The translations under genes and the position numbers were made by a program. From an uncultured Parasphingopyxis sp. (GTDB lineage: Bacteria; Pseudomonadota; Alphaproteobacteria; Sphingomonadales; Sphingomonadaceae), in the NCBI GenBank assembly GCA_905479515.1, contig CAJQMX010000273.1, positions 1 to 9,713 on the forward strand: a stretch of 9,713 nucleotides of DNA. Reading direction: 5' to 3'. The stretch's first letter is position 1, and each line of letters opens with the position of its first letter. Shown piece after piece: positions 1-6,452 of this stretch. Below the pieces are notes generated by a model that saw only the letters and a list, made by a program, of their open reading frames with translations, searched no databases and was not told the DNA's origin.

Positions 1-778
1 TTAGGGATTCAACCCTCCGGGTGTTCGGCTTATAGCGGATCTCATAGGCAGTTTCGTCATAGTCGATGGCATCACCCGCCAGCGCATTGACGACCCCACG
101 CCGGTTCCAGCCTTCGCCATCCGCATCGTCATTGCTGTGAAAGAAGGTTGCGTGATCAGGAAAATTGAGCGGAGCCCAGAGCCAGTAGAATTGGGGGAGA
201 GTGCCGCTGGGCGGCGGCTGGGAATCCGGTGCGCCAATCGGGCGAATGCCCCAGCTCCGGTCGCGTGTCCCGAAATGCTGTTCGCCGGACAGGGCGTGAT
301 CCTGGCCGTTGCAGCTGATCGTGCCGGACCAGCTGCCGCTTTGGGTCATGCGCGTATAATCCATGAACATGCGCGGTCCGTTGCGGCGGATAAAGCGCGG
401 CTCTTCAATCGGCGCGTGACGGGCCGTGAAGGTAATGTCGGCGGTTACCGGGCTGTCATTATCCGCAACGACAAGGCGCAGTGTTTTCAACGCTTCGACG
501 ATCTCGATTCTGATCGGGCCGACCTCCAGGTCGAGCCGCTCGGAGCCCATCCGGCGCGATGCGCGGATATTGTGCTGCACCCCGTCTATCAGCAGGCAGA
601 AACTTGCATCGATGATATCGAGCTGCGGATAGATGCCCATCGCTGCGGCAAAAAACAGGCTGCCGTCCGCGCTATAGCCGTTGAAGAAATAGCGGTCGTA
701 GAAATTGCGGTCCGAACCCGAATACGCCATCGGCTCCGGCGTTTGATGCAATGGAAAATCGTCGCCTTTGGTCAGCAT
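1..778 (-). CDS. Uncharacterised protein, 3' end beyond window (RDRSWG motif family)
   Basis: The frame is open for 259 codons from the ATG at 778 and leaves the window at its left edge, so the C-terminus is missing. The start is supported by a good ribosome-binding site (GGAGAG about 6 bases upstream). There is no signal peptide or membrane segment. Aromatic residues are plentiful near the N-terminus (FYDRYFFNGY at 27-36). A motif GTRDRSWGIRP sits at residues 170-180, followed by Trp/Tyr-rich sequence (FYWLWAP, 197-203). I recall this RDxSWGxR motif from a widespread uncharacterised family with a lipocalin/AttH-like beta-barrel fold (DUF7064/DUF7065 type); that assignment is memory, not a search. 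No catalytic role can be given. It lies 53 bp downstream of the RNase gene on the same strand, with no obvious terminator between, so it may be cotranscribed with infA-maf-RNase. Confidence 0.8.
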   Translation of the reverse strand, partial: MLTKGDDFPLHQTPEPMAYSGSDRNFYDRYFFNGYSADGSLFFAAAMGIYPQLDIIDASFCLLIDGVQHNIRASRRMGSERLDLEVGPIRIEIVEALKTLRLVVADNDSPVTADITFTARHAPIEEPRFIRRNGPRMFMDYTRMTQSGSWSGTISCNGQDHALSGEQHFGTRDRSWGIRPIGAPDSQPPPSGTLPQFYWLWAPLNFPDHATFFHSNDDADGEGWNRRGVVNALAGDAIDYDETAYEIRYKPNTRRVESL

Positions 779-831
779 GCCAGCCTCTCCGTTTTCTTTT
801 ACGTTGGCACATTATGCGCCGCGCGCAAACA

Positions 832-1836
832 TCAGGCGGGATGGGCAGCGCTGGCATGGCCAGCCCATAGACCAAGGGCAGGGTCGGGCTGCAGGGAGAC
901 AGGCGCACCAATCCGTCGTTCCAGCGCAGTGAGCCAGTCTGGATGATCGGTATAGTGCGTAAGGATCGCGGGATGGGCCGTTATTGTCCGGCCGCCGGAG
1001 CCTACGACGCGCTCAGCCCGCCTGAGCAGGGCGCGCGCTGCCGTCGCGGAACTTTCATATTGTGCATATTCGAGCAGCGACGGGCGGGTTCGCCGCCGTA
1101 CAATCTGCAATAGACCGAAGCCGTTGACCGCTGTGCGTTCAAACGGCCTGGGCAGGGCGGCATCGAAAGCCTCTACCGCAGCCTGCCGTTCTGCCTTCAC
1201 GGAAAGGCTTGGCAGATCGATCACGGTTGATCCCCCAATGTCGAATTTGCGAATAGCCTCGCCCGCCGCTTTCGCGCCCGCTATGGCCAGTTCAGCTGGC
1301 GGCAATACACCATCGACATCGATAACCGTCATCGCGGGCGTCAGCGCAATGCGAAGCGCGCCGCCGGGAAAGGGTGTGGATCCGGTAACCGCCTGTTCGA
1401 GCAGTTCGGACCAGCCTGCCGCTTCAAGGTCATCCGGGCCATGGCTGGCAAGGGTGCGGATGGGCACATCGCTGGCGGCCAATCGTTTCTGAAGAGAGGG
1501 CGCAGGGGCTTCGCTTCTACCCGGCCCGGCTGCCCGCGCGCGGGCGCGTTTCCGGCGGCCCGGCTCAGGAATGGCGCTCCGCATGATCTCGACCAGCAAG
1601 GATGCGCCTTCCGTGACGTTTGGAGCCAGCTGGTCAATCAAGGCCTCTTCGCCGCTGTCCAGCTCCAGCCGCCCGATATGCTTATTGGGAAGGATTTCGA
1701 CCAGCTTGGCCATACGCATATCGCCGGCTCGCGCGCTATCCTGATGCGGGTCCAGACAGGCCTCGACAATGGCACCATTTTCAACGAGCGCGGCCCGCGC
1801 TTCGCCGATGCCATCCTCGAACAGCCACTCAGCCAA
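832..1836 (-). CDS. Short ribonuclease E/G family protein
   Basis: Predicted cytoplasmic endoribonuclease-like protein of 334 residues, taking a TTG start at 1836. The N-terminus (TTG)AEWLFEDGIGEARAALVENG matches the usual beginning of alphaproteobacterial short RNase G/E proteins. The upstream ATG at 1875 would add 13 residues lying inside maf. A degenerate S1-like segment spans about 40-85, followed by a basic linker (RRKRARARA, 94-102). The catalytic DNase I-like core spans about 160-258: VIDVDG with D173, DIGGSTVIDL with D207, then NGFGLLQIVRRR and RPSLLEY. D173 and D207 match the two Mg-binding Asp of RNase E (D303, D346). The residue matching N305 is Asp (D175) here. There is no CxxC zinc-link, and the protein is much shorter than E. 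coli RNase G (about 489). It follows maf with an 8-bp overlap, suggesting translational coupling. Family membership is firm; activity is uncertain. Confidence 0.87.
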   Translation of the reverse strand: MAEWLFEDGIGEARAALVENGAIVEACLDPHQDSARAGDMRMAKLVEILPNKHIGRLELDSGEEALIDQLAPNVTEGASLLVEIMRSAIPEPGRRKRARARAAGPGRSEAPAPSLQKRLAASDVPIRTLASHGPDDLEAAGWSELLEQAVTGSTPFPGGALRIALTPAMTVIDVDGVLPPAELAIAGAKAAGEAIRKFDIGGSTVIDLPSLSVKAERQAAVEAFDAALPRPFERTAVNGFGLLQIVRRRTRPSLLEYAQYESSATAARALLRRAERVVGSGGRTITAHPAILTHYTDHPDWLTALERRIGAPVSLQPDPALGLWAGHASAAHPA

Positions 1837-2398
1837 AGCGGAATTCTGCGCTTTCGAGCAAGGTCCGTGTTTCATAGAGGGGCAGGCCGATCACGCCGGA
1901 ATGGCTGCCCGACAGGAAGCGTACCCAGCTTTCGGCATAGCCCTGGATCGCATAGCCGCCTGCTTTGCCTTGCCATTCGCCCATTGCGAGATAGGCCGCG
2001 ATCTCGGGCTCGGTCAGCCGCTTGAAAGTCACGATCGTTGTCGAAAGCTTGTTGCGGGCTTGGCCGTCTGCATCGATCAGGGTCACAGCGGAATGGACAC
2101 GGTGGCGGCGGCCGCTGAGCAGCGCCAGGCATTGGCGCGCTTCGTCTTCCGTTTCGGCTTTGGGGAGGATGCGCCGCCCAACCGCGACAACCGTGTCGGC
2201 CGCCAGGATCAGCGAATCGGAGTTGCAAGCAACGGCGGCAGCCTTTTCGGCCGCCATACGCACGGCATAGTCACGCGGCAGCTCTGCGTGTGCCGGTGTT
2301 TCGTCGATATCGGCGGGGTCGATTGTAGCGGGCTCTATGCCGATCCGGGCGAGCAGCTCAAGGCGGCGCGGGCTGGCAGAGGCAAGGATAAGGCGCAT
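1829..2398 (-). CDS. maf: Maf family nucleoside triphosphate pyrophosphatase
   Basis: This 189-residue protein has normal length for Maf enzymes, which cleave non-canonical or pyrimidine NTPs to NMP and pyrophosphate in the cytoplasm. Visible motifs in order are the phosphate-binding SASPRR (7-12), the catalytic-base region AADTVVAVG with D68 (66-74), K80 after ILP, the LSGRRHRVHS segment (94-103), GKAGGYAIQG (144-153), and SGVIGLPLYET near the C-terminus. The GKAGGYAIQG form favours the YhdE (dTTP/UTP pyrophosphatase) branch over YceF; this is inference from family knowledge. The ATG at 2398 lies 16 bp after the infA stop, with only a weak GGCGGG ribosome-binding site, so translation probably depends on infA read-through. 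Its 3' end overlaps the start of the RNase gene by 8 bp. The infA-maf-RNase order is common in alphaproteobacteria. Confidence 0.95.
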   Translation of the reverse strand: MRLILASASPRRLELLARIGIEPATIDPADIDETPAHAELPRDYAVRMAAEKAAAVACNSDSLILAADTVVAVGRRILPKAETEDEARQCLALLSGRRHRVHSAVTLIDADGQARNKLSTTIVTFKRLTEPEIAAYLAMGEWQGKAGGYAIQGYAESWVRFLSGSHSGVIGLPLYETRTLLESAEFRFG

Positions 2399-2414
2399 TG
2401 AAGCGCGGCCCGCC

Positions 2415-2633
2415 TTATTTGAAGCGATAGGTGATGCGGCCCTTGGAAAGGTCGTAGGGTGTCAGTTCGACGAGCACTTCGTCACCAACAAGCACCCGGA
2501 TGCGGTTTTTGCGCATCTTGCCAGCCGTGTGGCCGAGGATTTCATGATCATTTTCGAGTTTGACGCGGAACATCGCATTTGGAAGCAATTCCATCACATG
2601 CCCACGCATCTCGAGTAGTTCTTCTTTAGCCAT
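2415..2633 (-). CDS. infA: Translation initiation factor IF-1
   Basis: IF1 is a 72-residue single OB-fold (S1-like) protein that binds the A site of the 30S subunit and helps IF2 and IF3 during initiation. The length is exactly the family norm. Hallmark segments are the N-terminal [11 protein letters not shown], then [28 protein letters not shown] and [18 protein letters not shown] at the C-terminus. A longer reading from an ATG at 2669 would add 12 residues (ending IIWTV) that the family lacks, so the start at 2633 is chosen. The bases just upstream contain GGCATTATATGG, a possible -10 region very close to the start, which would give a short leader. It is probably the first gene of the unit with maf and the RNase gene, and is transcribed divergently from the TonB-dependent receptor. 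Confidence 0.97.
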   Translation of the reverse strand: MAKEELLEMRGHVMELLPNAMFRVKLENDHEILGHTAGKMRKNRIRVLVGDEVLVELTPYDLSKGRITYRFK

Positions 2634-2900
2634 AACAGTCCATATAATGCCGGAATTTCGCGCCGCCATAGCGGGAGCGGGCCGGAAAGGGAAGGGAAAG
2701 CGCGGCAGGGTTTATTGTCCGTAGATAATGCACCTGTTTTGATCGCAAGATTCAGAATGGGAACTTTGCGACAATTTGCGACAGCTTTGGTTGAAATCGA
2801 CATAAGTTTTCGACATTTGGACCCTAGAGACAGGGTTGTTCATTGACGACTCACCGCCAAATCGGCAGCGCCCGATCATTGTAAAGAAAGCTTCTCCCCC
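2634..2900. promoter_or_regulatory. Divergent intergenic region between infA and the receptor gene
   Basis: No gene is supported in these 267 bp; short open frames reading minus here run into the receptor start and have no recognisable features. It must hold promoters for infA (minus) and the receptor (plus), but I cannot pick either confidently. Near infA, a CATTAT/TATATG element lies 8-16 bases before the ATG. Toward the receptor there are two copies of TTTGCGACA (2765-2773, 2775-2783) and two of TCGACA (2797-2802, 2810-2815). A small inverted repeat, ACCCT-6-AGGGT, lies at 2821-2836. The receptor has only a weak AAAGAAAG ribosome-binding site at 2883-2890. Confidence 0.5.
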
Positions 2901-5447
2901 ATGTCTCACGTTCCGCGGTTTCCCAAGGCTCGAACTCTTGCGTCCCTTTCTCGTCCGGCGCTGGTTGCGGCCCTGATATGCGCGCCTTCAGCGGGTTTCG
3001 CACAGACCATGGCTCCCTTGCAGGATGACACGCTAGATGCTGGTGCGGATCAGCCTTTGATCGTCGTTACAGCAGGCAGCATCCGTGGTCAGGTTGTCGG
3101 CGACATTCCGGCTGAACTCGATCTGGGTGAAGAGGATATTGCCAGCTATGGCGCGTCCTCCATCGAGGACCTGCTTGACGCGATTGCACCGCAAACCGGA
3201 TCTGCGCGGGGCCGCGGCAGCGGCGGTCGGCCAATCATCCTGTTGAACGGCCAGCGCATTTCCAGCTTCCGAGAGATTCGCGATCTTCCGCCTGAGGCTA
3301 TCCAGCGGGTTCAGGTTTTCCCGGAAGAACTGGCAATCCGCTATGGCTATCGCCCTGACCAGCGTGTCGTGAATTTCATCCTCAAACCCAATTTTGCGTC
3401 GATCAGCGGTGAAGTCGAACATGGTATCGCGACTCAGGGGGGCTATGGAGCCAGCGAAATCGAGGCGACACTGACAAGAATTGGTGAAACCAGCCGCCTC
3501 AATCTCGACGTGGAATATCAGCGCACTGGCGCGATCCTGGAAAGCGAACGCGGTATCGTCCAGTCGCAAACCGATAGTCTCGGCCTGCTCGACAATGGCG
3601 ATTTCCGGACGTTGACCGGCGCGAACGAAACCTATGAGATCAATGCTACCTATAACCGCCGCTTCTCGGATTCGCTTTCGGCAACGCTGAGCGGCGAATA
3701 TACGCGGGAAGACAGCGAAGCGCGGCTTGGCCTGGCCGGTACCAACCTTTTGGTTCCCGCCACCAGCCCGTTCGCCCGGTCCGCAGCCGACGAGACCATT
3801 TACCGGCTGCTGCCCGCGGCAGGCGGAACATTGGAACGCTTCTCGACGACAACCAATGCCGAGCTAGGCCTGACAGTGAACGGCCTGCTCGGCGCCTATC
3901 GCTGGGCCTTTACCGGCAATTACAGCCGAGCCGTCAGCGAAACCGATACCGAACGGGCATCCGGGCTTGCTGGATTGCAGACGCGTGTTGCGGCAGGCGA
4001 TCCGGCGCTCAATCCATTCGCTGCCGATCTCGGCGCAGGCCTCGGTTTCACGCTGGACCGATCGCGCAGCGTATCGCAGGATGCCGATGCGGAATTCAAT
4101 ATCTCCGGCAGCCCGTTCGACCTCCCGGCAGGCGCATTCAATATCAGTGCGACGACCGGGTTGGAATGGCGCGCAATCGACAGCCGTTCGAGCCAGTCCG
4201 GTGTTTTGAGCACGGCCGATCTTAGTCGGAACAGCGGTTTTGGCCGGGTCAGCTTCGATATTCCGCTGACCAGCAGGCGTGAGGGCTTTCTCGATGCTAT
4301 CGGCGATCTCTCGCTCAACGCCAATATCGGTTATATCGAACATAGCGATTTCGGCGGGCTGTTTGAATATGGTTATGGCATCAACTGGGAACCGATCGAG
4401 GGCCTGACGTTCCTTGCCAGCGTTATTGGCGAAGAAGCCGCACCCACAGTGCAGCAGCTCGGTAGCCCCCTGATCATCACTTCCAATGTCAGTATCTTTG
4501 ACTTCACCAATGGCAGAACTGTGCTTGTCGACCGGACCACTGGCGGCAATCCGGCGCTGCTTGCCGAGGATCGCCAGGATTTCAAAGTTGGCGTTAATTT
4601 CGCACCCGGCAATTCCCGCAACCTGCGTTTCGTTGCCGAATATATCAACAATAACAGTGAGAATGTCAGCGCGTCTTTCCCGGTCCTGACACCGGAAATA
4701 GAAGCAGCCTTTCCTGACCGCGTGACGCGCGATGGCGCAGGCAATCTTATCGCCATCGATGCGCGGCCGGTAAACTTTGCCGAAACTCATGCCGAACGGA
4801 TCCGCTATGGCGTGAACCTGTCGGGTGAGATCAGCAGCGGCGAAGAAGAGCGCGGCGAAGGCAGGCGCGGGGAAGGCCAGCGGGGTGAAGGCGGGCGCGG
4901 CGGTGGTGCAAGGCAGGGAGGCGGTAGGCGCGCGTCCGGTCCTCCGGGCCGTGGCGGGCGTGGCAGCCGCTGGCAATTGTCCGTCTATCACACCTACAGT
5001 CTCGAAGAGACCGTGCTGATCAGGCCCGGCGTGCCGGAACTCGATCTGCTGGACGGTTCGGTGACCGATAGTTCCAGCCCGGTATCCCGCCATTCGGTGG
5101 AGATGGAAGGCGGCGTATTTCTTGGCGGTATCGGCATGCGGGTATCGGCTGAATATACGGGATCGGCCCGGATCGATGGCAACACGCTGCTTTCATCCGA
5201 CAGCCTGTTCTTCGATGATCTGTTCACGATGAATGCGCGAATGTTCTTCAATTTCGACAGCCGGCCCGGGATCGTGGAATCCGTGCCGTTCCTCGCGGGC
5301 AGCCGCATGTCGTTGCGTGTCAACAATCTGTTCGGCGGCGTTCGCCGCGTGACGGATCAGAACGGCGATGTGCCGCTAAGCTATCAGCCCGGCTATCTCG
5401 ATGCGCGTGGGCGTTATGTCGAGCTCAGCTTCCGCAAGCGTTTTTGA
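2901..5447 (+). CDS. TonB-dependent outer-membrane receptor, substrate unknown
   Basis: This 848-residue outer-membrane protein is likely to import a bulky substrate using TonB energy. It starts with a signal peptide (basic RFPKAR, hydrophobic ALVAALICAP, likely cleavage after AGFA, residue 34). A TonB-box-like QPLIVVTAGS follows at 51-60. The plug domain (about 66-165) includes SIEDLLDAIAPQTG, RPIILLNGQRI and PEAIQRVQVFPEELAIRYGY. The rest is beta-barrel-like, with alternating aromatic strands, and ends YVELSFRKRF with the C-terminal Phe typical of barrel insertion. Residues 645-691 are an unusual Gly/Arg/Glu-rich insert. I recall related sphingomonad receptors with Gly-rich sequence at this point and the same LIRPGVPELDLLDG sequence after it. 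Nothing nearby fixes the substrate: no regulator, transporter or siderophore gene is adjacent. The start is supported by the signal peptide despite a weak ribosome-binding site. Confidence 0.92.
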   Translation: MSHVPRFPKARTLASLSRPALVAALICAPSAGFAQTMAPLQDDTLDAGADQPLIVVTAGSIRGQVVGDIPAELDLGEEDIASYGASSIEDLLDAIAPQTGSARGRGSGGRPIILLNGQRISSFREIRDLPPEAIQRVQVFPEELAIRYGYRPDQRVVNFILKPNFASISGEVEHGIATQGGYGASEIEATLTRIGETSRLNLDVEYQRTGAILESERGIVQSQTDSLGLLDNGDFRTLTGANETYEINATYNRRFSDSLSATLSGEYTREDSEARLGLAGTNLLVPATSPFARSAADETIYRLLPAAGGTLERFSTTTNAELGLTVNGLLGAYRWAFTGNYSRAVSETDTERASGLAGLQTRVAAGDPALNPFAADLGAGLGFTLDRSRSVSQDADAEFNISGSPFDLPAGAFNISATTGLEWRAIDSRSSQSGVLSTADLSRNSGFGRVSFDIPLTSRREGFLDAIGDLSLNANIGYIEHSDFGGLFEYGYGINWEPIEGLTFLASVIGEEAAPTVQQLGSPLIITSNVSIFDFTNGRTVLVDRTTGGNPALLAEDRQDFKVGVNFAPGNSRNLRFVAEYINNNSENVSASFPVLTPEIEAAFPDRVTRDGAGNLIAIDARPVNFAETHAERIRYGVNLSGEISSGEEERGEGRRGEGQRGEGGRGGGARQGGGRRASGPPGRGGRGSRWQLSVYHTYSLEETVLIRPGVPELDLLDGSVTDSSSPVSRHSVEMEGGVFLGGIGMRVSAEYTGSARIDGNTLLSSDSLFFDDLFTMNARMFFNFDSRPGIVESVPFLAGSRMSLRVNNLFGGVRRVTDQNGDVPLSYQPGYLDARGRYVELSFRKRF
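4833..4973 (+). repeat. Low-complexity Gly/Arg/Glu insert within the receptor
   Basis: Codons 645-691 of the receptor encode degenerate RGEG units (ERGEG, RRGEG, QRGEG, then GRGGG) followed by a Gly/Arg-rich tail ending at W691. The DNA is correspondingly repetitive, with near-repeats of gcgGGGAAGGc-type units. The reading frame stays open and barrel-like sequence resumes directly after W691, so this is a coding insertion and not a broken gene. It probably lies in an inter-strand loop; which side of the membrane is not known. Confidence 0.85.
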
Positions 5448-5481
5448 GGATAGTTGGTGTCAGGATTTCTTGATAGGAAGT

Positions 5482-5565
5482 CGCCGCACCGGCCCACTCC
5501 CCCACCCGGCCTCCCATAGAATACCCTGAGTGGGAGGCCGGGTGGGGGAGTGGGCCGGTGCGGCG
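5482..5565. repeat. 35-bp perfect inverted repeat (large hairpin) between convergent genes
   Basis: Positions 5482-5516 are the exact reverse complement of 5531-5565, with a 14-base loop (TAGAATACCCTGAG). Each arm is very GC-rich; the left arm begins CGCCGCACCGG and ends GGCCTCCCA. It lies 34 bp after the receptor stop and 29 bp after the convergent oxygenase gene's stop. There is no T-run on either side, so it is not a textbook intrinsic terminator, but it could stop or protect the 3' ends of both transcripts. The form and position resemble dispersed intergenic palindromic repeats (REP-like); the copy number is unknown from this window. Confidence 0.95.
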
Positions 5566-5584
5566 TTCAACCGCGCGGTTGAAC
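5565..5584. repeat. 20-bp perfect palindrome
   Basis: GTTCAACCGC followed immediately by its reverse complement GCGGTTGAAC gives a perfect 20-bp palindrome without a spacer. It shares its first base with the right arm of the large hairpin and ends 10 bp before the oxygenase stop codon. It could form a second small hairpin in either transcript, or be a binding site; no T-run follows on the plus strand. Confidence 0.9.
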
Positions 5585-5594
5585 CTGACAAAAA

Positions 5595-6452
5595 CTACCT
5601 TCCCACTGTCCGCTGGACCTTGTTGATCGTCCGCCAGGCCAGCGACTTGGCGTGATTTTGATGTGGAAAGCGTTTGGGCGCAGCCGGGTTTAGCCCGAAG
5701 CGCCGGAGCGTGGCATTCATCGCCCGGGCATATTGTTCGCGGTATGCCCATTCCGATTGCCATGTGATCGACAAAGAGAGGGATGGCACAGGGCCGTTCT
5801 TCACCCAGTGCGGTGCCTTGACGGGCACATAGATGGCTTTGCCGGCGGGCAGGTCAAACGCTTTGCCTCTGGCTGCGAAATCATCGCGCCATTGAAGGTT
5901 CCGGTGCCCGCCATTGTGAAAGGCTTCATGGGCCGTGCCCGGTGCGAGTTCCTCGTCATCGGCAGGAAAAACCGTCATCGTCTTGCTGCCCTTGAGCTGC
6001 AGCAGGATATTATGTTCCGGGTCCATATGAAATGGCGTCACCGCGCCGGGCGATGACAGGAAGATAAAGCCTTCCAGCTTCATCATCTCGCCGGTTACTG
6101 CGCGCACAGCGGGTTCGATTTCGGCCAGCGTTTGGTGGAGAAAATCCCGATATGCAGGAACCTGTTCGATGAATTTGAATACCATCCAGCTGTCATTTGT
6201 GGCAATATTCTCGATCGTTTCGGCTACGCTCAGGCCATTGTCCGGTACATCTGCCGGATCAATGCCGACAGGCAGGTCCGCCCGGTTATACTCGACATCT
6301 ACGGGGCGCATGGCGCGTGCAAGATCGGCCAGTGCGTCATTGCTCAGCAAGGGATGATCGCCAAGCTTATGGTCCAGTGTTGTCGGCGCTTCGGGATAGC
6401 TGGAGCGCAATGTCCTGATCGCCTGTTCATCAAATACTGCGGGACTATCCAT
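5595..6452 (-). CDS. JmjC/cupin-like Fe(II)/2-oxoglutarate oxygenase
   Basis: A predicted cytoplasmic protein of 285 residues with a cupin_8/JmjC-type double-stranded beta-helix. The metal triad is visible as H142-x-D144 (TPFHMDPEHN) and a distal His at H215 (VKAPHWVKNG). After the HxD motif comes LLQLKGSKTMTVFP, where the Lys (probably K157) is in the usual place for 2-oxoglutarate binding. The Asn/Ser/Trp segment NDSWMVFKFIEQ (86-97) precedes the core. Such proteins are often labelled jumonji transcription factors, but known bacterial relatives hydroxylate proteins or small molecules; the substrate here is unknown. The ATG at 6452 has an AAGGAA site about 8 bases upstream and overlaps the stop of the acyltransferase gene by 8 bp, so the two are almost certainly cotranslated. 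It converges on the receptor gene. Confidence 0.88.
   Translation of the reverse strand: MDSPAVFDEQAIRTLRSSYPEAPTTLDHKLGDHPLLSNDALADLARAMRPVDVEYNRADLPVGIDPADVPDNGLSVAETIENIATNDSWMVFKFIEQVPAYRDFLHQTLAEIEPAVRAVTGEMMKLEGFIFLSSPGAVTPFHMDPEHNILLQLKGSKTMTVFPADDEELAPGTAHEAFHNGGHRNLQWRDDFAARGKAFDLPAGKAIYVPVKAPHWVKNGPVPSLSLSITWQSEWAYREQYARAMNATLRRFGLNPAAPKRFPHQNHAKSLAWRTINKVQRTVGR

Noticed and set aside
811..839. Promoter for the leftmost gene (CATAAT at 816-811 on the minus strand)
   Set aside because: The -10-like hexamer has no -35 partner at suitable spacing, so it is not listed as a feature.
137..946. Open frame of 269 codons on the plus strand
   Set aside because: It overlaps the minus-strand RDRSWG-motif gene and the end of the RNase gene, both with better family or ribosome-binding-site support. 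The translation shows no recognisable motif.
2712..2909. Small minus-strand frame in the infA/receptor intergenic region
   Set aside because: It overlaps the receptor start, lacks a clear ribosome-binding site, and its product resembles nothing recognisable; the region is better explained as regulatory.
3864..5093. Long open frame of 409 codons on the minus strand, antisense to the receptor
   Set aside because: It lies wholly inside the receptor gene, which has a signal peptide, plug and barrel. The antisense product has no coherent domain, so it is a by-product of GC-rich codon use.
5482..5584. CRISPR array or attachment site
   Set aside because: There is one inverted repeat and one palindrome, with no series of direct repeats and spacers, no integrase and no tRNA nearby.
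5425..5763. Minus-strand frame of 112 codons running through the large hairpin
   Set aside because: It crosses the stops of both convergent genes and reads through the palindromic repeat; such frames arise from the repeat itself.
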